Part shown: positions 40,083 to 49,869 of the stretch, one piece after another
Layout: each line of letters opens with the position of its first letter
How positions within the stretch are numbered: the first letter of the stretch is position 1
DNA from: Photobacterium arenosum
GTDB taxonomy: Bacteria > Pseudomonadota > Gammaproteobacteria > Enterobacterales > Vibrionaceae
Length of the DNA: 64,000 bases
NCBI RefSeq assembly: GCF_014841115.1
Contig: NZ_JACYTP010000003.1
Coordinates: 345,921 to 409,920 of the forward strand
Direction of reading: 5' to 3'
Translations under genes and position numbers: made by a program
The notes under the pieces: generated by a model
Seen by the model: only the letters and a program-made list of their open reading frames with translations
The model's database searches: none
Told to the model about the DNA's origin: nothing

Positions 40083-41063
40083 TTAGAAGTCGTAGCGAAT
40101 AGCCATCGCCAGAACGTCTTCGTTACCGTCGATTTGATCGGCTTTGTACTCTGCGTAGGTACGCAGGTTTTTGTTGAACTTGTAGTAGGCGCCAAGCACA
40201 AAATAGTCCTCAACATCTGACGTGGTGCCTGTATCGGCTTCCAGATAGTTGTAGACAGCCTGAGCAGAGAAGCCATTACCAAAGTTGTAGCCCACTACGG
40301 CTTCGTAGCCGTCGTAGTCAGTACCGGTTTCTGCGCCTGACTTGTCTTTCCAGTTTTCACCCATGCTGTACAGCAGTGCGGCATAGATGTTGTTGGCGTC
40401 GTACGCAACAGACAGTGCAGTCACTTCTGCATCATCAGTGCCATCCAGGCCTTCACCTGAGTTATAACCGGCACCAAATTTCACACCCACAGGCAGTGCG
40501 TAAGAGGCAGCAACACCGTAAGAGGTTGAGGTGTCGCCGTTTACTTGCTGAACGGCGTTGTTGTCCAGCTGGTAGCTTGCTTCAACAGTCAGGCCGCTGA
40601 ATTCGCCAGCATATTTCAGCACTGAGCTGGTCTTACCTGTACCGAAACGGTCGGTACCTGTACCACTTGCATCTGCACCGAATTCTTCCAGGGTATCGGT
40701 GTAATCAGAAATCAGGGTAAACGACCCTTCCTGACGACCGTAGGTGGCTTCACCGAAGTTACCGCCCAGACCGGCATAAGCTTTACGTGTTTCAAGACCT
40801 TCGTCTTTAGAAGAGGCGTTCACTTCAGTTTCGTACAGGCCGACACCGTAAAGGTTGCTGTTAATTTCAGACTTCGCTTTGGCACCAAAGCGGAAGTAGC
40901 TTTGATCGCCTTTTTCGCTGTTGTCATCCGAGCTGTAGTACATACCTACTGCACGGCCATACAAATCAACGGTTGCCCCATCCTTGTCATAAACGTTTGC
41001 AGCAGCAGCTGAGCCAGAAACAAAAGCAGTAATCAATGCCGATGCTAAAACAGTTTTTTTCAT
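40083..41063 (-). CDS. ompU: Outer-membrane porin, OmpU-like
   Basis: General trimeric porin for small solutes; OmpU in vibrios is a major outer-membrane protein. The 326-residue product has a signal peptide (about 21 residues, cleavage after SGSAAAA) and starts the mature chain NVYDKDG. It is built of alternating beta strands and ends in Phe (AIRYDF), the signal for Bam insertion. I use the ATG at 41063, with AGGGG eight bases upstream; an in-frame start at 41162 would place the signal peptide inside the chain. Confidence 0.93.
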   Translation of the reverse strand: MKKTVLASALITAFVSGSAAAANVYDKDGATVDLYGRAVGMYYSSDDNSEKGDQSYFRFGAKAKSEINSNLYGVGLYETEVNASSKDEGLETRKAYAGLGGNFGEATYGRQEGSFTLISDYTDTLEEFGADASGTGTDRFGTGKTSSVLKYAGEFSGLTVEASYQLDNNAVQQVNGDTSTSYGVAASYALPVGVKFGAGYNSGEGLDGTDDAEVTALSVAYDANNIYAALLYSMGENWKDKSGAETGTDYDGYEAVVGYNFGNGFSAQAVYNYLEADTGTTSDVEDYFVLGAYYKFNKNLRTYAEYKADQIDGNEDVLAMAIRYDF

Positions 41064-41347
41064 TTCTTTTTCCCCTAGGTAGGTATCAAGTGCTTCATTG
41101 CTGTTTTGATGGGCTGCAGGATAGAAGGTGAATATGACAAAAAAATGTTGTTCAAAAGTCACTTTGATGAAAGCGAAACATTATTTATCAATGAATTACT
41201 CCACTTGCATGCTTACCGGCCAGTCATAGTGTGCAATCTAGATCATCTGGTTGTTTATGATAGAGTGCATAAATTGCCCCAGATAATCTTTGTTATTGGT
41301 AAGCAATTGATGGTGTTTTCAAGCTGAACCGTAGGATGAAGAGAATA

Positions 41348-42073
41348 ATGAATCAGACAATTGATACGATACTGGCACACCGTTCTATACGACGTTTTAC
41401 CTCTGAACCTATTCAGGCGGATGTACTTTCGACCCTGCTTGACTGCGCAATTGCAGCCTCGTCTTCCAGTTTCATCCAATGCGTGAGCGTGATACGGGTG
41501 GTTGATACAGACAAACGCACTCAGATGGCCCATCTGACCGGTGATCAGCCCTATGTTGCTTCAGCGGCAGAATTTTTAGTGTTCTGTGTGGATTTCCACC
41601 GCCATTTGCAAATTCATCCTGAAGCACAGCTTGGTTTTACTGAGCAGACGCTGATTGGTGCCGTCGATGCTGCGCTCATGGCACAAAATTGTTTGTTAGC
41701 GGCTGAATCTTTGGGTTTGGGTGGGGTCTATATTGGCGGGATCAGAAATAATCCGGCAGAGGTGGCTGCATTGCTTGATATGCCTAAGCATGTCATGCCC
41801 GTTTTTGGACTGTGCCTGGGCTATCCGGATCAAAATCCTGAATCTAAGCCGCGCCTGCCGCAGTCGTTGGTCATTCACCAAAACAGCTATCAGCAGGAGC
41901 TGGATCGCCATCAGCTGGCAGAATATGACGAAAAAGTGCGCCAGTATTACCAGTCGCGAACTGGCGGCAATAAAGATATGAGCTGGTCAGAACAGATTAC
42001 CGCGACTTTAACCAAAGAAGCCCGGCCCTTTATGAAGGATTTCCTTACCAGTAAAGGCTTTAGTACCAGGTAG
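41348..42073 (+). CDS. nfsA: Oxygen-insensitive NADPH nitroreductase NfsA
   Basis: NfsA is an FMN enzyme that reduces nitroaromatics and quinones by two electrons. The 241-residue protein has the N-terminal HRSIRRF motif and SSSSFIQ for FMN contact, and the block AESLGLGGVYIGGIRNN. E. coli NfsA has 240 residues. I choose the second ATG, at 41348, where homology begins. The earlier ATG at 41336 has no room for a ribosome site. It is divergent from the porin gene; ybjL-grxA-nfsA clustering resembles E. coli. Confidence 0.95.
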   Translation: MNQTIDTILAHRSIRRFTSEPIQADVLSTLLDCAIAASSSSFIQCVSVIRVVDTDKRTQMAHLTGDQPYVASAAEFLVFCVDFHRHLQIHPEAQLGFTEQTLIGAVDAALMAQNCLLAAESLGLGGVYIGGIRNNPAEVAALLDMPKHVMPVFGLCLGYPDQNPESKPRLPQSLVIHQNSYQQELDRHQLAEYDEKVRQYYQSRTGGNKDMSWSEQITATLTKEARPFMKDFLTSKGFSTR

Positions 42074-42130
42074 GCATCAGTTAAACTATTTGAGTATTCA
42101 CTCATTTTTGCCTTACCGATTTGTATAAAG

Positions 42131-42167
42131 GGCCACTTTCTGCTTGTAATTTAATAAGAAAGTGGCC
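42131..42167. repeat. Perfect inverted repeat between nfsA and the lipoprotein gene
   Basis: GGCCACTTTCT and AGAAAGTGGCC form a perfect 11-base stem with a 15-base loop. No T run follows on either strand, so it is not a standard terminator. It is the main content of the 227-base gap. Confidence 0.6.
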
Positions 42168-42300
42168 TAAACGAGTACTTATCATGCTGATGCTGGGGGA
42201 GTGTCATTTCATACTGGTAGGACTTCTGCCGCTTTACAGACATAGCTTTCCATAATTGTGAGTGGATTGGCTGTAAAATCAAATTATTACGGAATTTTTT

Positions 42301-43518
42301 ATGAAAAGAACGGGCCTTTCAGCCCTGATGGTGTTTTTTGCCGTGTTACTGGGTGCTTGCTCAAGCACGCCTGAAATGAGTGAGTCGGATACTGCTATCT
42401 CTGAACAGGGAGAATTTCAGCGGGTATTGTCTGCTTACCGGCACTGGCAGCAGTCAATGCAACATACCAGCGAACTGGCCATTTATTCACCGGATGCTTA
42501 TCAGCTCATGATAACCAGCTGGGAAAATGCAGAAAAAATTTATCAAGAGATCACCGCAACGCCGTCGACGGCGTATAAAAGTTACTCTTTATTTTCTTCT
42601 ACCACGTATTTACAGCAGATACAGTTAGAGCTGAATCAGGTTGAAGTCTCTTTGAATCAATTGAAGCAGTTACAGAAAGTCGCCGATGATGTGCTGTCGC
42701 CAGCAATAACCCAGATGCAGTATCTGGACTCTCTGGACGCCAAACAATACTACCGGAGTGAGTACACGCGCTTACATCGCCTGTATGCCAGTTTGTTTAC
42801 CCTGGTAGAAGATGATGAGTTGAGTGATGCGAGAGAGGAGCAGGACGAGTTCCTTTCGCGCAGCCATAGTCTGGAAGTTAAAACGATCAAAAAAATCTAT
42901 ATTGCGCCGCTGGAAGCCATGATGATTGAACTGCGTCGTCAGGATGTGAATGACTATGCGCCAAACAGCTACGCACAGATTGAGCAGCGTATCGAAGCCG
43001 GTAAAGCATTAATTGAGCGTACCCCCCGCGATTTTGATGCCATACAGCAGGCGGCGAGTGCGGTACAGTTTGAGCTTGCCCATGCTCAGCATATTTCGCT
43101 GGAAGTGCAGCGCTTACGCGATTTAAGTAAAGATGATTACGAGTCTTATATTCTGGATTTCGAAAATAAGCTGCTGAGAATCTCCAAAGCTTTGAAAGAG
43201 GAAGATTTGCGTGATCAACCCATTCAGGAACAGGCCAGATTAATCATTGATGGTGCTATCAATGTAAGGGAGGCCACAGCCAGCAAGCCGCCGGCAGATG
43301 AGGTGCTGAAGGATAAAGATAAGTACATCCGCGACCTTAATGCATTGGTAATGAGTCAGCAGCGTCAGATAAGCCTGTTGCAGTCTAAACTGTCTGCTAG
43401 CAAGGAGACGCTGCCTTCAGTGTCTTTACCGGCGCCGAGCGAAGCACCCGACTCCAATGCCACCTTAACTGAGCCGCCGAGCGATACTGGCGAAACCGGA
43501 TCTGCCGTCATGCAGTAG
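42301..43518 (+). CDS. Lipoprotein of unknown function with long coiled coils
   Basis: The 405-residue protein begins with a lipoprotein signal ending in the lipobox LLGAC (Cys20). The rest is almost entirely helical: alternating polar and Leu/Gln-rich helices (about 35-370), then a Pro/Ser/Thr-rich tail. Residue 21 onward is Ser-Ser-Thr, without Asp at position +2, which favours the outer membrane. It resembles conserved hypothetical lipoproteins of vibrios, but I know no function. It stands alone between two intergenic hairpins. Confidence 0.8.
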   Translation: MKRTGLSALMVFFAVLLGACSSTPEMSESDTAISEQGEFQRVLSAYRHWQQSMQHTSELAIYSPDAYQLMITSWENAEKIYQEITATPSTAYKSYSLFSSTTYLQQIQLELNQVEVSLNQLKQLQKVADDVLSPAITQMQYLDSLDAKQYYRSEYTRLHRLYASLFTLVEDDELSDAREEQDEFLSRSHSLEVKTIKKIYIAPLEAMMIELRRQDVNDYAPNSYAQIEQRIEAGKALIERTPRDFDAIQQAASAVQFELAHAQHISLEVQRLRDLSKDDYESYILDFENKLLRISKALKEEDLRDQPIQEQARLIIDGAINVREATASKPPADEVLKDKDKYIRDLNALVMSQQRQISLLQSKLSASKETLPSVSLPAPSEAPDSNATLTEPPSDTGETGSAVMQ

Positions 43519-43546
43519 CGCCTTCGTCATACGGTTACATCTGAGT

Positions 43547-43578
43547 AAAAAACCGCTGCAGCGACAGCGGTTTTTTTG
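43547..43578 (+). terminator. Terminator of the lipoprotein gene
   Basis: AAAAAACCGCTG / CAGCGGTTTTTTT hairpin with a six-base loop, 28 bases after the stop codon. Confidence 0.9.
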
Positions 43579-43662
43579 TACACAATTTCTTCGGTGATTG
43601 TTTGATATCACCATGACTCTCTTTGCTAGGCTATCTGATTCTTACTATAAAAACAGGAGTTT

Positions 43663-43773
43663 ATGCTGCGTTATTCATACGCTATTTACAATAGAGCCGC
43701 TGTTAAAATGGCCAGTGACTACAGGCTGCTGATAGCTTTTGATGTATTGTGTTACATCTTTCATGGGTTTTGA
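43663..43773 (+). CDS. Candidate 36-residue peptide in the leader region of satP
   Basis: ATG at 43663 follows AGGAG after three bases and a TACTATAA box. It opens a short frame (MLRYSYAIYNRAAVK...) ending at TGA 43773. It fills part of the 432-base AT-rich gap between the lipoprotein terminator and satP, otherwise empty to my reading. It could be a small protein, a leader peptide of satP, or chance. No repeated codons suggestive of attenuation are visible. Confidence 0.25.
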   Translation: MLRYSYAIYNRAAVKMASDYRLLIAFDVLCYIFHGF

Positions 43774-43951
43774 CATATTTTTTGTATTTACTTTTTTATG
43801 GTTAATCATGCTTTTTTGTCTGGTGCTTGGTTTTTGTACGGCTGAGACATTGTTTTCCCTCAGGACATAGATTAGAATTCGCGCCGCGCCAGATTGCGCA
43901 ATTATTTTAATTAATATCACTTTTATTTAAGTTTTCCTGTAGGGGAATAAA

Positions 43952-44545
43952 ATGTCTACGAATTTTGCAAATCCAGCACCTTTGGGATTGATGGGCTTTG
44001 GTATGACCACCATTTTGCTGAACATCCACAATGCAGGCTTTTTTCCACTGAACTCTATGATTCTGGCTATGGGGATTTTTTATGGCGGTCTGGCTCAGAT
44101 CCTTGTCGGCATGATGTGTTTTAAGCGTGGTGATACATTCGGTACTACCTCTTTCACCTCTTACGGTCTGTTCTGGCTGACACTGGTTGGTCTGATTGTG
44201 ATGCCGTACATGGGGCTGCCTGCTGCACCTGCAGAGTTCATGGCATGGTATCTGCTGCTGTGGGGCGTCTTTACTGCCTTTATGTTTGTTGGTTCACTCA
44301 ATTATCCGCGCGCCAAACAATTTGTATTTGCTTCTTTGACTGTGTTGTTCTTCCTGTTGGCTGCACGTGATTTCACTGGCAGTACCCTGATTGGTACCAT
44401 TGCGGGTTTTGAAGGCATCATCTGTGGCGCGAGTGCGATTTATTTTGCGATGGCCCAGGTACTGAACAATGAGTTCGGCCGTACTGTTCTGCCAATTGGT
44501 GAGCGTAAAGTGGCTGCTGTGGAGCCTCTGAAAGCAGCGGCATAA
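43952..44545 (+). CDS. satP: Acetate/succinate transporter SatP (GPR1/FUN34/YaaH family)
   Basis: SatP imports acetate and succinate with protons. The 197-residue membrane protein has six predicted helices and the family signature [11 protein letters not shown] near the N-terminus. The segment [13 protein letters not shown] follows, and the C-terminal tail is short and cytoplasmic. AGGGG precedes the ATG. It is followed by a strong terminator. In this window it sits near the serine-degradation genes that yield pyruvate and acetate. Confidence 0.93.
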   Translation: MSTNFANPAPLGLMGFGMTTILLNIHNAGFFPLNSMILAMGIFYGGLAQILVGMMCFKRGDTFGTTSFTSYGLFWLTLVGLIVMPYMGLPAAPAEFMAWYLLLWGVFTAFMFVGSLNYPRAKQFVFASLTVLFFLLAARDFTGSTLIGTIAGFEGIICGASAIYFAMAQVLNNEFGRTVLPIGERKVAAVEPLKAAA

Positions 44546-44573
44546 CTTAGTTCAACTCTATATTTACTGCTTA

Positions 44574-44602
44574 CCCCGTGCCGTGAGGTACGGGGTTTTT
44601 TT
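44574..44602 (+). terminator. Terminator of satP
   Basis: CCCCGTGCC pairs with GGTACGGGG (one mismatch) and a seven-T run follows, 28 bases after satP. The next 190 bases, to 44791, hold no gene I can support. Confidence 0.82.
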
Positions 44603-44791
44603 ATGCGGGTTGCTGGCTGGTGTTGCATCGCAGCGATGAAGAAAGCCGGACGCCGTTAGCCCGGCTGCGGTGAGACCTTAGTCTGGCTGCAGGCGAAATA
44701 ATGGCAGGTTTAATGTGTTGTAAGCTAAAGAACGCAGGCTAATGGGCAGGTTGTTGAGAGCGGGAATGCAGAGGACCGAGAATACAGGGAA

Positions 44792-44818
44792 TAAAAAAAG
44801 GAGGCTTAAGCCTCCTTT
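44792..44818 (-). terminator. Terminator of sdaA
   Basis: AAAGGAGGCTTAAGCCTCCTTT is fully self-complementary, with seven A on the plus strand giving a T run on the minus strand. It lies 28 bases after sdaA. Confidence 0.88.
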
Positions 44819-44846
44819 AATGTATCAATCTGATTGTCCTTTAGGA

Positions 44847-46208
44847 TCAGCAGATCACTTTAATCGCCAATCCGCCTTGGGAGGTTTCGCGATACTTGGC
44901 ATTCATGTCTTTACCGGTTTCCAGCATGGTCTCGATTACTTTATCCAGCGAGACCCGAGGTTCGGAAGCACGACGCAAAGCCATACGTGAAGCATTGATG
45001 GATTTAACTGCTGCGATACCGTTTCGTTCGATACAAGGTACCTGCACCTGGCCAGCCACCGGGTCGCATGTTAGACCCAGGTTATGTTCCATGGCGATTT
45101 CCGCGGCCATACAGACCTGCTCAGGGCTTGCGCCCATCAGCTCAGCCAGACCGGCAGCGGCCATTGAACAAGCGACACCCACTTCACCCTGACAGCCTAC
45201 TTCAGCACCAGAGATAGAAGCATTACGCTTATACAGACCGCCGATTGCGCCAGAAGCGGCAAAGTAACGGATATATTCTTTCTCGCTGACCGGCTGAATG
45301 AATTTATCATAGTAAGCCAGTACTGCAGGGATAATACCGCAAGCACCGTTAGTTGGCGCGGTGACCACCCGGCCGCCTGCTGCGTTTTCTTCATTCACTG
45401 CAAATGCGTACATGTTAACCCAGTCAACCACTGTCATCGGGTCGGTGTTGGTACGCTCGGAGGTGATGAGCTGCTGGCGAAGTGCGGCAGCACGGCGAGG
45501 CACACGCAGTGGGCCAGGCAAAATGCCTTCTTCGTTCATGCCACGGTCCATACAGTCCTGCATGGTTTTCCAGATTTTGGCGAAGTAATCTTTAATTTCG
45601 TCTTCAGTGTTCATGGCACGTTGGTTTGCCATGACGATAGAGCTCATTGAGCGACCGCTTTCTTTGCAGTGCTGAACCAGTTCTTGTGCCGAGGTAAACG
45701 GGTACGGGACTTTGATTTCAGACTCTTCTTCTTTACCGAAGTTTTCTTCATCAACAATGAAGCCGCCACCGATAGAGTAATAGGTCTTGCTGTAAATTTT
45801 GTCTTCACCAGCCCATGCATGAATACTCATGCCATTCTCGTGCAGGGAAAGGTTGGTGTTATGGAAATTCATCCCGCCATCACGTGGGAAATCAACGGTA
45901 TGAATATTACCTGCAATTGGAAGACGCTCGGTTTCACCAACGCTGGCGATAAACCCAGGGATGCTGTCGATATCAACAGTTTCAGGGCTGTTGCCAGCCA
46001 GGCCCATGATAATGGCAATGTCTGTGTGGTGGCCTTTACCTGTCAGAGACAGAGAGCCATACACATCAACGGTGACTTTTGTCACATCATTGATTTTGCC
46101 CATTTCACGCAGGTTATCGACAAACTCTTTACCTGCTTTCATCGGACCTACAGTGTGTGAACTGGAAGGACCCACACCAATTTTGAAGATATCAAAAATA
46201 CTGATCAT
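44847..46208 (-). CDS. sdaA: L-serine ammonia-lyase (serine dehydratase)
   Basis: SdaA deaminates L-serine to pyruvate using a [4Fe-4S] cluster. The 453-residue single-chain protein has an N-terminal beta domain with GPSSSHTVGP and a C-terminal alpha domain. Iron-sulfur-type cysteines lie in GACGIIPA, GCQGEVGVACS and GLTCDPV. The length matches E. coli SdaA (454). It is preceded on the same strand by sdaC, giving a serine uptake and degradation unit. Confidence 0.96.
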   Translation of the reverse strand: MISIFDIFKIGVGPSSSHTVGPMKAGKEFVDNLREMGKINDVTKVTVDVYGSLSLTGKGHHTDIAIIMGLAGNSPETVDIDSIPGFIASVGETERLPIAGNIHTVDFPRDGGMNFHNTNLSLHENGMSIHAWAGEDKIYSKTYYSIGGGFIVDEENFGKEEESEIKVPYPFTSAQELVQHCKESGRSMSSIVMANQRAMNTEDEIKDYFAKIWKTMQDCMDRGMNEEGILPGPLRVPRRAAALRQQLITSERTNTDPMTVVDWVNMYAFAVNEENAAGGRVVTAPTNGACGIIPAVLAYYDKFIQPVSEKEYIRYFAASGAIGGLYKRNASISGAEVGCQGEVGVACSMAAAGLAELMGASPEQVCMAAEIAMEHNLGLTCDPVAGQVQVPCIERNGIAAVKSINASRMALRRASEPRVSLDKVIETMLETGKDMNAKYRETSQGGLAIKVIC

Positions 46209-46300
46209 GCGTAGTACCTCAGTCGGGGAAGCGATCTTGCCTCGGCCGTGACTGTTATCTTTTTATGAACTCCCGCCCCTTCCTTGGCGAGTATAGTCAA

Positions 46301-46336
46301 AACAAAAGAGCAGGTGCTGAAAGCTCCCCTGCTCTT
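46301..46336 (-). terminator. Hairpin between sdaC and sdaA
   Basis: AAGAGCAGG pairs with CCTGCTCTT; the minus strand continues TTTGTTTTG. A weak terminator or attenuator that could lower sdaA expression relative to sdaC. Confidence 0.65.
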
Positions 46337-46387
46337 AAGTATCGGTTCTTTTACGTATTTTGTCAGTAATGCAATACGGGCGAGATG

Positions 46388-47668
46388 TTAGAAAAATAGC
46401 CCGTACATAATGGCTGAAATCGCGATCAGACCCATGAGTGTGACAAATACGTTGCTTACCGCGCCCTTGTACTTCTGCATTGCCGGTACTTTATGTACGG
46501 CATACATAGGCATCAGGAACAAGATTGTCGCAATAATCGGGCCGCCTAATGTTTCAATCATCCCAAGAATACTAGGATTAACTGTCGCGACCAACCAGAT
46601 AGTAGCAATCATGAAGACAACGGTAAATTTGTCAATATTCTTTTCGTTAACTTGCTTACCAGCCGACTTTAATTGTTTAGAAACTAGACCATTCAGACCT
46701 TCTCGCGCACCCAGATAATGACCGAAGAAAGATGAAACGATAGCTACAAATGCTACAACCGGGCCCAGATATGAAATAAATGGACTGTCATGCTTGTTGG
46801 CCAGGTAAGACAGAATAGCCAGGTTTTCCGCTTTTGCTTGCGCCAGATCCTGAGGGCTCAGGCTCAGTACGCACGAGAACACGAAGAACATCACAAAGCC
46901 CAGCAGCATAACGGCAGATCGCGCCAGAATACGGGACGCTTTCTCTTCTGCCAGCTCGCCATGTTCGCGCGCTTGCGCCTGCGAGAAAGCCGAGATAATA
47001 GGACTGTGGTTAAACGAAAATACCAGTACAGGAATGGTAATCCACAAGGTGACCGCAAAATCACCCAGTGAAGGCATGGTGCTCAGGCTGACGGAAGACA
47101 GATTCCACTCAGGGATCAGATATACCGACATAAACAGCAAAATACCTACCAGAGGATAAACCAGAAACTGAGTGACTTTCAGCATCAGTTTTTCACCGGC
47201 AATCATGACGGACATCATGCCCAGAATCAAAATGATGGACAGTAAAGCCCGTGGCATGGATGCCATACCAAGCTGGTTGACCATGAAGGAATCGACAGTA
47301 TTGGTGATACCGACACCATAAATCAGCACAATCGGGTAAATAGCAAAGAAGTAGAGCAGGGTGATTAATTTACCGGCACGGGCGCCAAAATGTTCTTCCA
47401 CCACTTCAGTAATGTCACTGCCGGGTTTCGCGGAAGACAGGACAAAACGCGCCAGACCGCGGTGAGCGAAGTAAGTCATCGGGCCAATCAGCAGTGTCAT
47501 CGCCAGCAGTGGCCAGAAGCCACTCATACCCGCATTGATTGGCAGAAACAGGATACCGGCACCAACTGCCGTACCAAAAAGGGAAAGCACCCAGGTCGTA
47601 TCTTGTGCAGTCCAGCGGCTTTTGGCAGCAGCGGATGCAGCAGATACAGATGCAGTTTTCGTTTGCAT
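46388..47668 (-). CDS. sdaC: Serine/proton symporter SdaC
   Basis: SdaC imports L-serine with protons. The 426-residue protein belongs to the hydroxy/aromatic amino-acid permease family and has about 11 membrane helices. The family motif [18 protein letters not shown] lies near residue 31. It lies upstream of sdaA, with a hairpin in the 179-base gap. In E. coli sdaC pairs with sdaB instead; here it joins the pabB-nudL-sdaA group. Confidence 0.95.
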   Translation of the reverse strand: MQTKTASVSAASAAAKSRWTAQDTTWVLSLFGTAVGAGILFLPINAGMSGFWPLLAMTLLIGPMTYFAHRGLARFVLSSAKPGSDITEVVEEHFGARAGKLITLLYFFAIYPIVLIYGVGITNTVDSFMVNQLGMASMPRALLSIILILGMMSVMIAGEKLMLKVTQFLVYPLVGILLFMSVYLIPEWNLSSVSLSTMPSLGDFAVTLWITIPVLVFSFNHSPIISAFSQAQAREHGELAEEKASRILARSAVMLLGFVMFFVFSCVLSLSPQDLAQAKAENLAILSYLANKHDSPFISYLGPVVAFVAIVSSFFGHYLGAREGLNGLVSKQLKSAGKQVNEKNIDKFTVVFMIATIWLVATVNPSILGMIETLGGPIIATILFLMPMYAVHKVPAMQKYKGAVSNVFVTLMGLIAISAIMYGLFF

Positions 47669-47836
47669 AAGTTAGTCCAACATTTAATAGGGAACAGGAA
47701 TCTGGGTATTTTCGCTTATTTAGGGCATGAAAAAATGATCTGTGAAAAAACTCGCTCACTATTTAACATTTGTTGCAAGGAAATGAGAGTTTGATCACCA
47801 AAGGAATGGCCATTTGTGTCTCAGGTGGTGAAAGGT

Positions 47837-48445
47837 TCAGCGATTGTCTACCCAGATTTGATGTGACAGGGCTTTGACTATCTGAGCCGTTGCGCCCCAA
47901 ATGGAATATTCCTGGTAAGGGATGGCATAAATGGTGTGCTCTTTACCTTTGAAGGTAAAACGCTGGGTGCGCATATTGCGGGGATTGAGCAAGAAGGTAA
48001 CAGGGACTTCAAATATGCTGTCGACTTCATTGGGATCGAGCACGGGCCGGTAGTTGGCTGCAACAGTCGCTAAAAACGGTGTAACCATATAACCGCTGAG
48101 AGTCGGGAGGGCGGGCAATGTGCCCAGAATGTCTTTTTTATCACACAGAATGCCGATCTCTTCCTGTGTTTCCCGGATGGCGGTATTAATAAGTTCGACG
48201 TCTTCGCTTTCAAAGCGCCCGCCCGGGAATGCGACCTGACCCGGATGGTGTTTCAGGTGGTTTGCCCGCCTAGTCAGTATCACATGGTAACCGTCAGGCC
48301 TTGCCACCAGAGGGATCATCACTGCCGCGGGTTTAAAGCGGCTGCTGTTGGGCAGCAACTGCTTGATACGTCTCTGATGGCTGCGATCATACTGGCCCGG
48401 CTGCGCAAGCAGGAAGCGGCTGAGCATGTGATGCTGGACTATCAT
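47837..48445 (-). CDS. nudL: CoA pyrophosphatase NudL (Nudix)
   Basis: NudL-type Nudix hydrolases split CoA and its derivatives into 3',5'-ADP and phosphopantetheine. The 202-residue protein has HHPGQVAFPGG and the Nudix box core RETQEEIG, with an 18-residue separation as in UPF0035 proteins, near residues 71-100. Order pabB-nudL is as in E. coli. The start at 48445 lies 47 bases after pabB; a second ATG six codons later is possible. Confidence 0.93.
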   Translation of the reverse strand: MIVQHHMLSRFLLAQPGQYDRSHQRRIKQLLPNSSRFKPAAVMIPLVARPDGYHVILTRRANHLKHHPGQVAFPGGRFESEDVELINTAIRETQEEIGILCDKKDILGTLPALPTLSGYMVTPFLATVAANYRPVLDPNEVDSIFEVPVTFLLNPRNMRTQRFTFKGKEHTIYAIPYQEYSIWGATAQIVKALSHQIWVDNR

Positions 48446-48492
48446 GTGGTATTCCCGATGGCGCCCCCTCCCGGCAATTTGTTGAGGGTATG

Positions 48493-49869
48493 TTATAAGA
48501 TTGGCAGAATTTTGCTCAGCTTGTCCAGCGTTTCCTGGTATTCGCTCTGAGCTTCGCTATCGGCCACTACACCGCCGCCGGCCCAGGCATAAATCTGCTT
48601 GTCGACCGCGATCAGGGTTCGGATAGTGATGCTGGTATCCATCTGACCGCAGCGACTGATGTAACCTATACTGCCGCAGTACACGCTGCGTCTGTGCGGC
48701 TCCAGTTCTTCGATAATTTCCATGGCGCGGACTTTCGGCGCTCCCGTAATAGAACCGCCAGGAAAACAAGCTCTAAGCAGATCCGTTGCACAATAGTGAG
48801 CAGGATCCATGTCGGCCGTGACTGTGCTGACTAAGTGATGCACGGCCGGGAAGCTTTCAATGGCAAACAGGCTGGGGACACGCACCGTGCCCGGTGATGC
48901 TACGCGGCCGATGTCATTGCGCAGCAAATCGACTATCATCAAATTCTCCGCCCTGTCTTTGCTGGCGTGTTTCAGATCATCGGCACTGGCCTGATCGGTG
49001 ACAGGATCGGCAGAACGGGGGCGGGTGCCTTTAATCGGCTTGGTTTCAATCTTGTTGTCTTTGAGTTTCAGAAAACGTTCCGGCGACACAGACAGCACCG
49101 CGGCCTGATCAAGACGGATAAAGGCTGAAAAGGGCGCGCCATTATGGCTCTCCAGCTTCTGGTAAGCCTGCCATTCATCGCCCTGATAACCGGCGTTGAA
49201 ACGCTGTGCGAGGTTAATCTGATAGCAGTCGCCCGCATTCAGGTAATCCTGAACCTGATTAAATTTCCCGATATAGCTGTCGAGCGTCATATTGGCCTGC
49301 CAGTCGGAGGTTAGCCGGAAGGTATTTGTCGGGTCAGATTGCGTTGACTGCTGCGCTTTCAGCCAGTGCAACCGCGTTGAGGTATCTGGCGACACCAGCG
49401 AAAGTTGCCGGGTATGGTGGTCAGCAATTAACGCCCAGTCATATAAGCCCACCGCCATATCCGGCGCTTTGATATCCTGAATGGCCAAGGCCGGTATCTT
49501 TTCGACCCGCCGGCCAAGATCGTAAGCAAAATACCCCACAGCACCGCCGGTAAAAGGCAGATCGTCAATGGCCGGACAGACAGGTAATAATTCCGACTGC
49601 AGCGCGTGCAGTAATGAAAACGGGTCTTGTTCTGAGCTGTGTTGCTGGCCGCTTGTATGGGTGATCACACTGACACCGTCGCGGGTTTCAATGGTCGCCA
49701 GCGGGCTGGCAACCAGAATGTCATAACGATTGTCAGGGTGGCCTTGTGCCGCTGAACGCAGCAGCATAGCCCAAGGGGAGGCAGAAAGAGGTTCGAACCA
49801 GTCCAGAACAGCATTCTGGCTATAGTCCAGATGCATGACCTGGAGTTGAGAGACAGCAGAATATTTCAT
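48493..49869 (-). CDS. pabB: Aminodeoxychorismate synthase component I
   Basis: PabB converts chorismate and PabA-derived ammonia to 4-amino-4-deoxychorismate for folate. The 458-residue protein carries the PabB-specific motif PIKGTRPRS, with the catalytic lysine that distinguishes it from TrpE. It also has DLLRNDIGRV, GSITGAPKVRAMEIIEELEP and the end segment GGGVVADSEAQSEYQETLDK. It is divergent from the class I fumarase gene. Confidence 0.95.
   Translation of the reverse strand: MKYSAVSQLQVMHLDYSQNAVLDWFEPLSASPWAMLLRSAAQGHPDNRYDILVASPLATIETRDGVSVITHTSGQQHSSEQDPFSLLHALQSELLPVCPAIDDLPFTGGAVGYFAYDLGRRVEKIPALAIQDIKAPDMAVGLYDWALIADHHTRQLSLVSPDTSTRLHWLKAQQSTQSDPTNTFRLTSDWQANMTLDSYIGKFNQVQDYLNAGDCYQINLAQRFNAGYQGDEWQAYQKLESHNGAPFSAFIRLDQAAVLSVSPERFLKLKDNKIETKPIKGTRPRSADPVTDQASADDLKHASKDRAENLMIVDLLRNDIGRVASPGTVRVPSLFAIESFPAVHHLVSTVTADMDPAHYCATDLLRACFPGGSITGAPKVRAMEIIEELEPHRRSVYCGSIGYISRCGQMDTSITIRTLIAVDKQIYAWAGGGVVADSEAQSEYQETLDKLSKILPIL

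Noticed and set aside
43745..43765. CRP-like site TGTGT-N6-TTTCA upstream of satP
   Set aside because: The right half is poor compared with TCACA, so I cannot support it as a CRP site even though cAMP control of satP would be plausible.
43675..43920. An 81-codon minus-strand frame in front of satP
   Set aside because: Low-complexity AT-rich DNA, no ribosome site, no downstream terminator.
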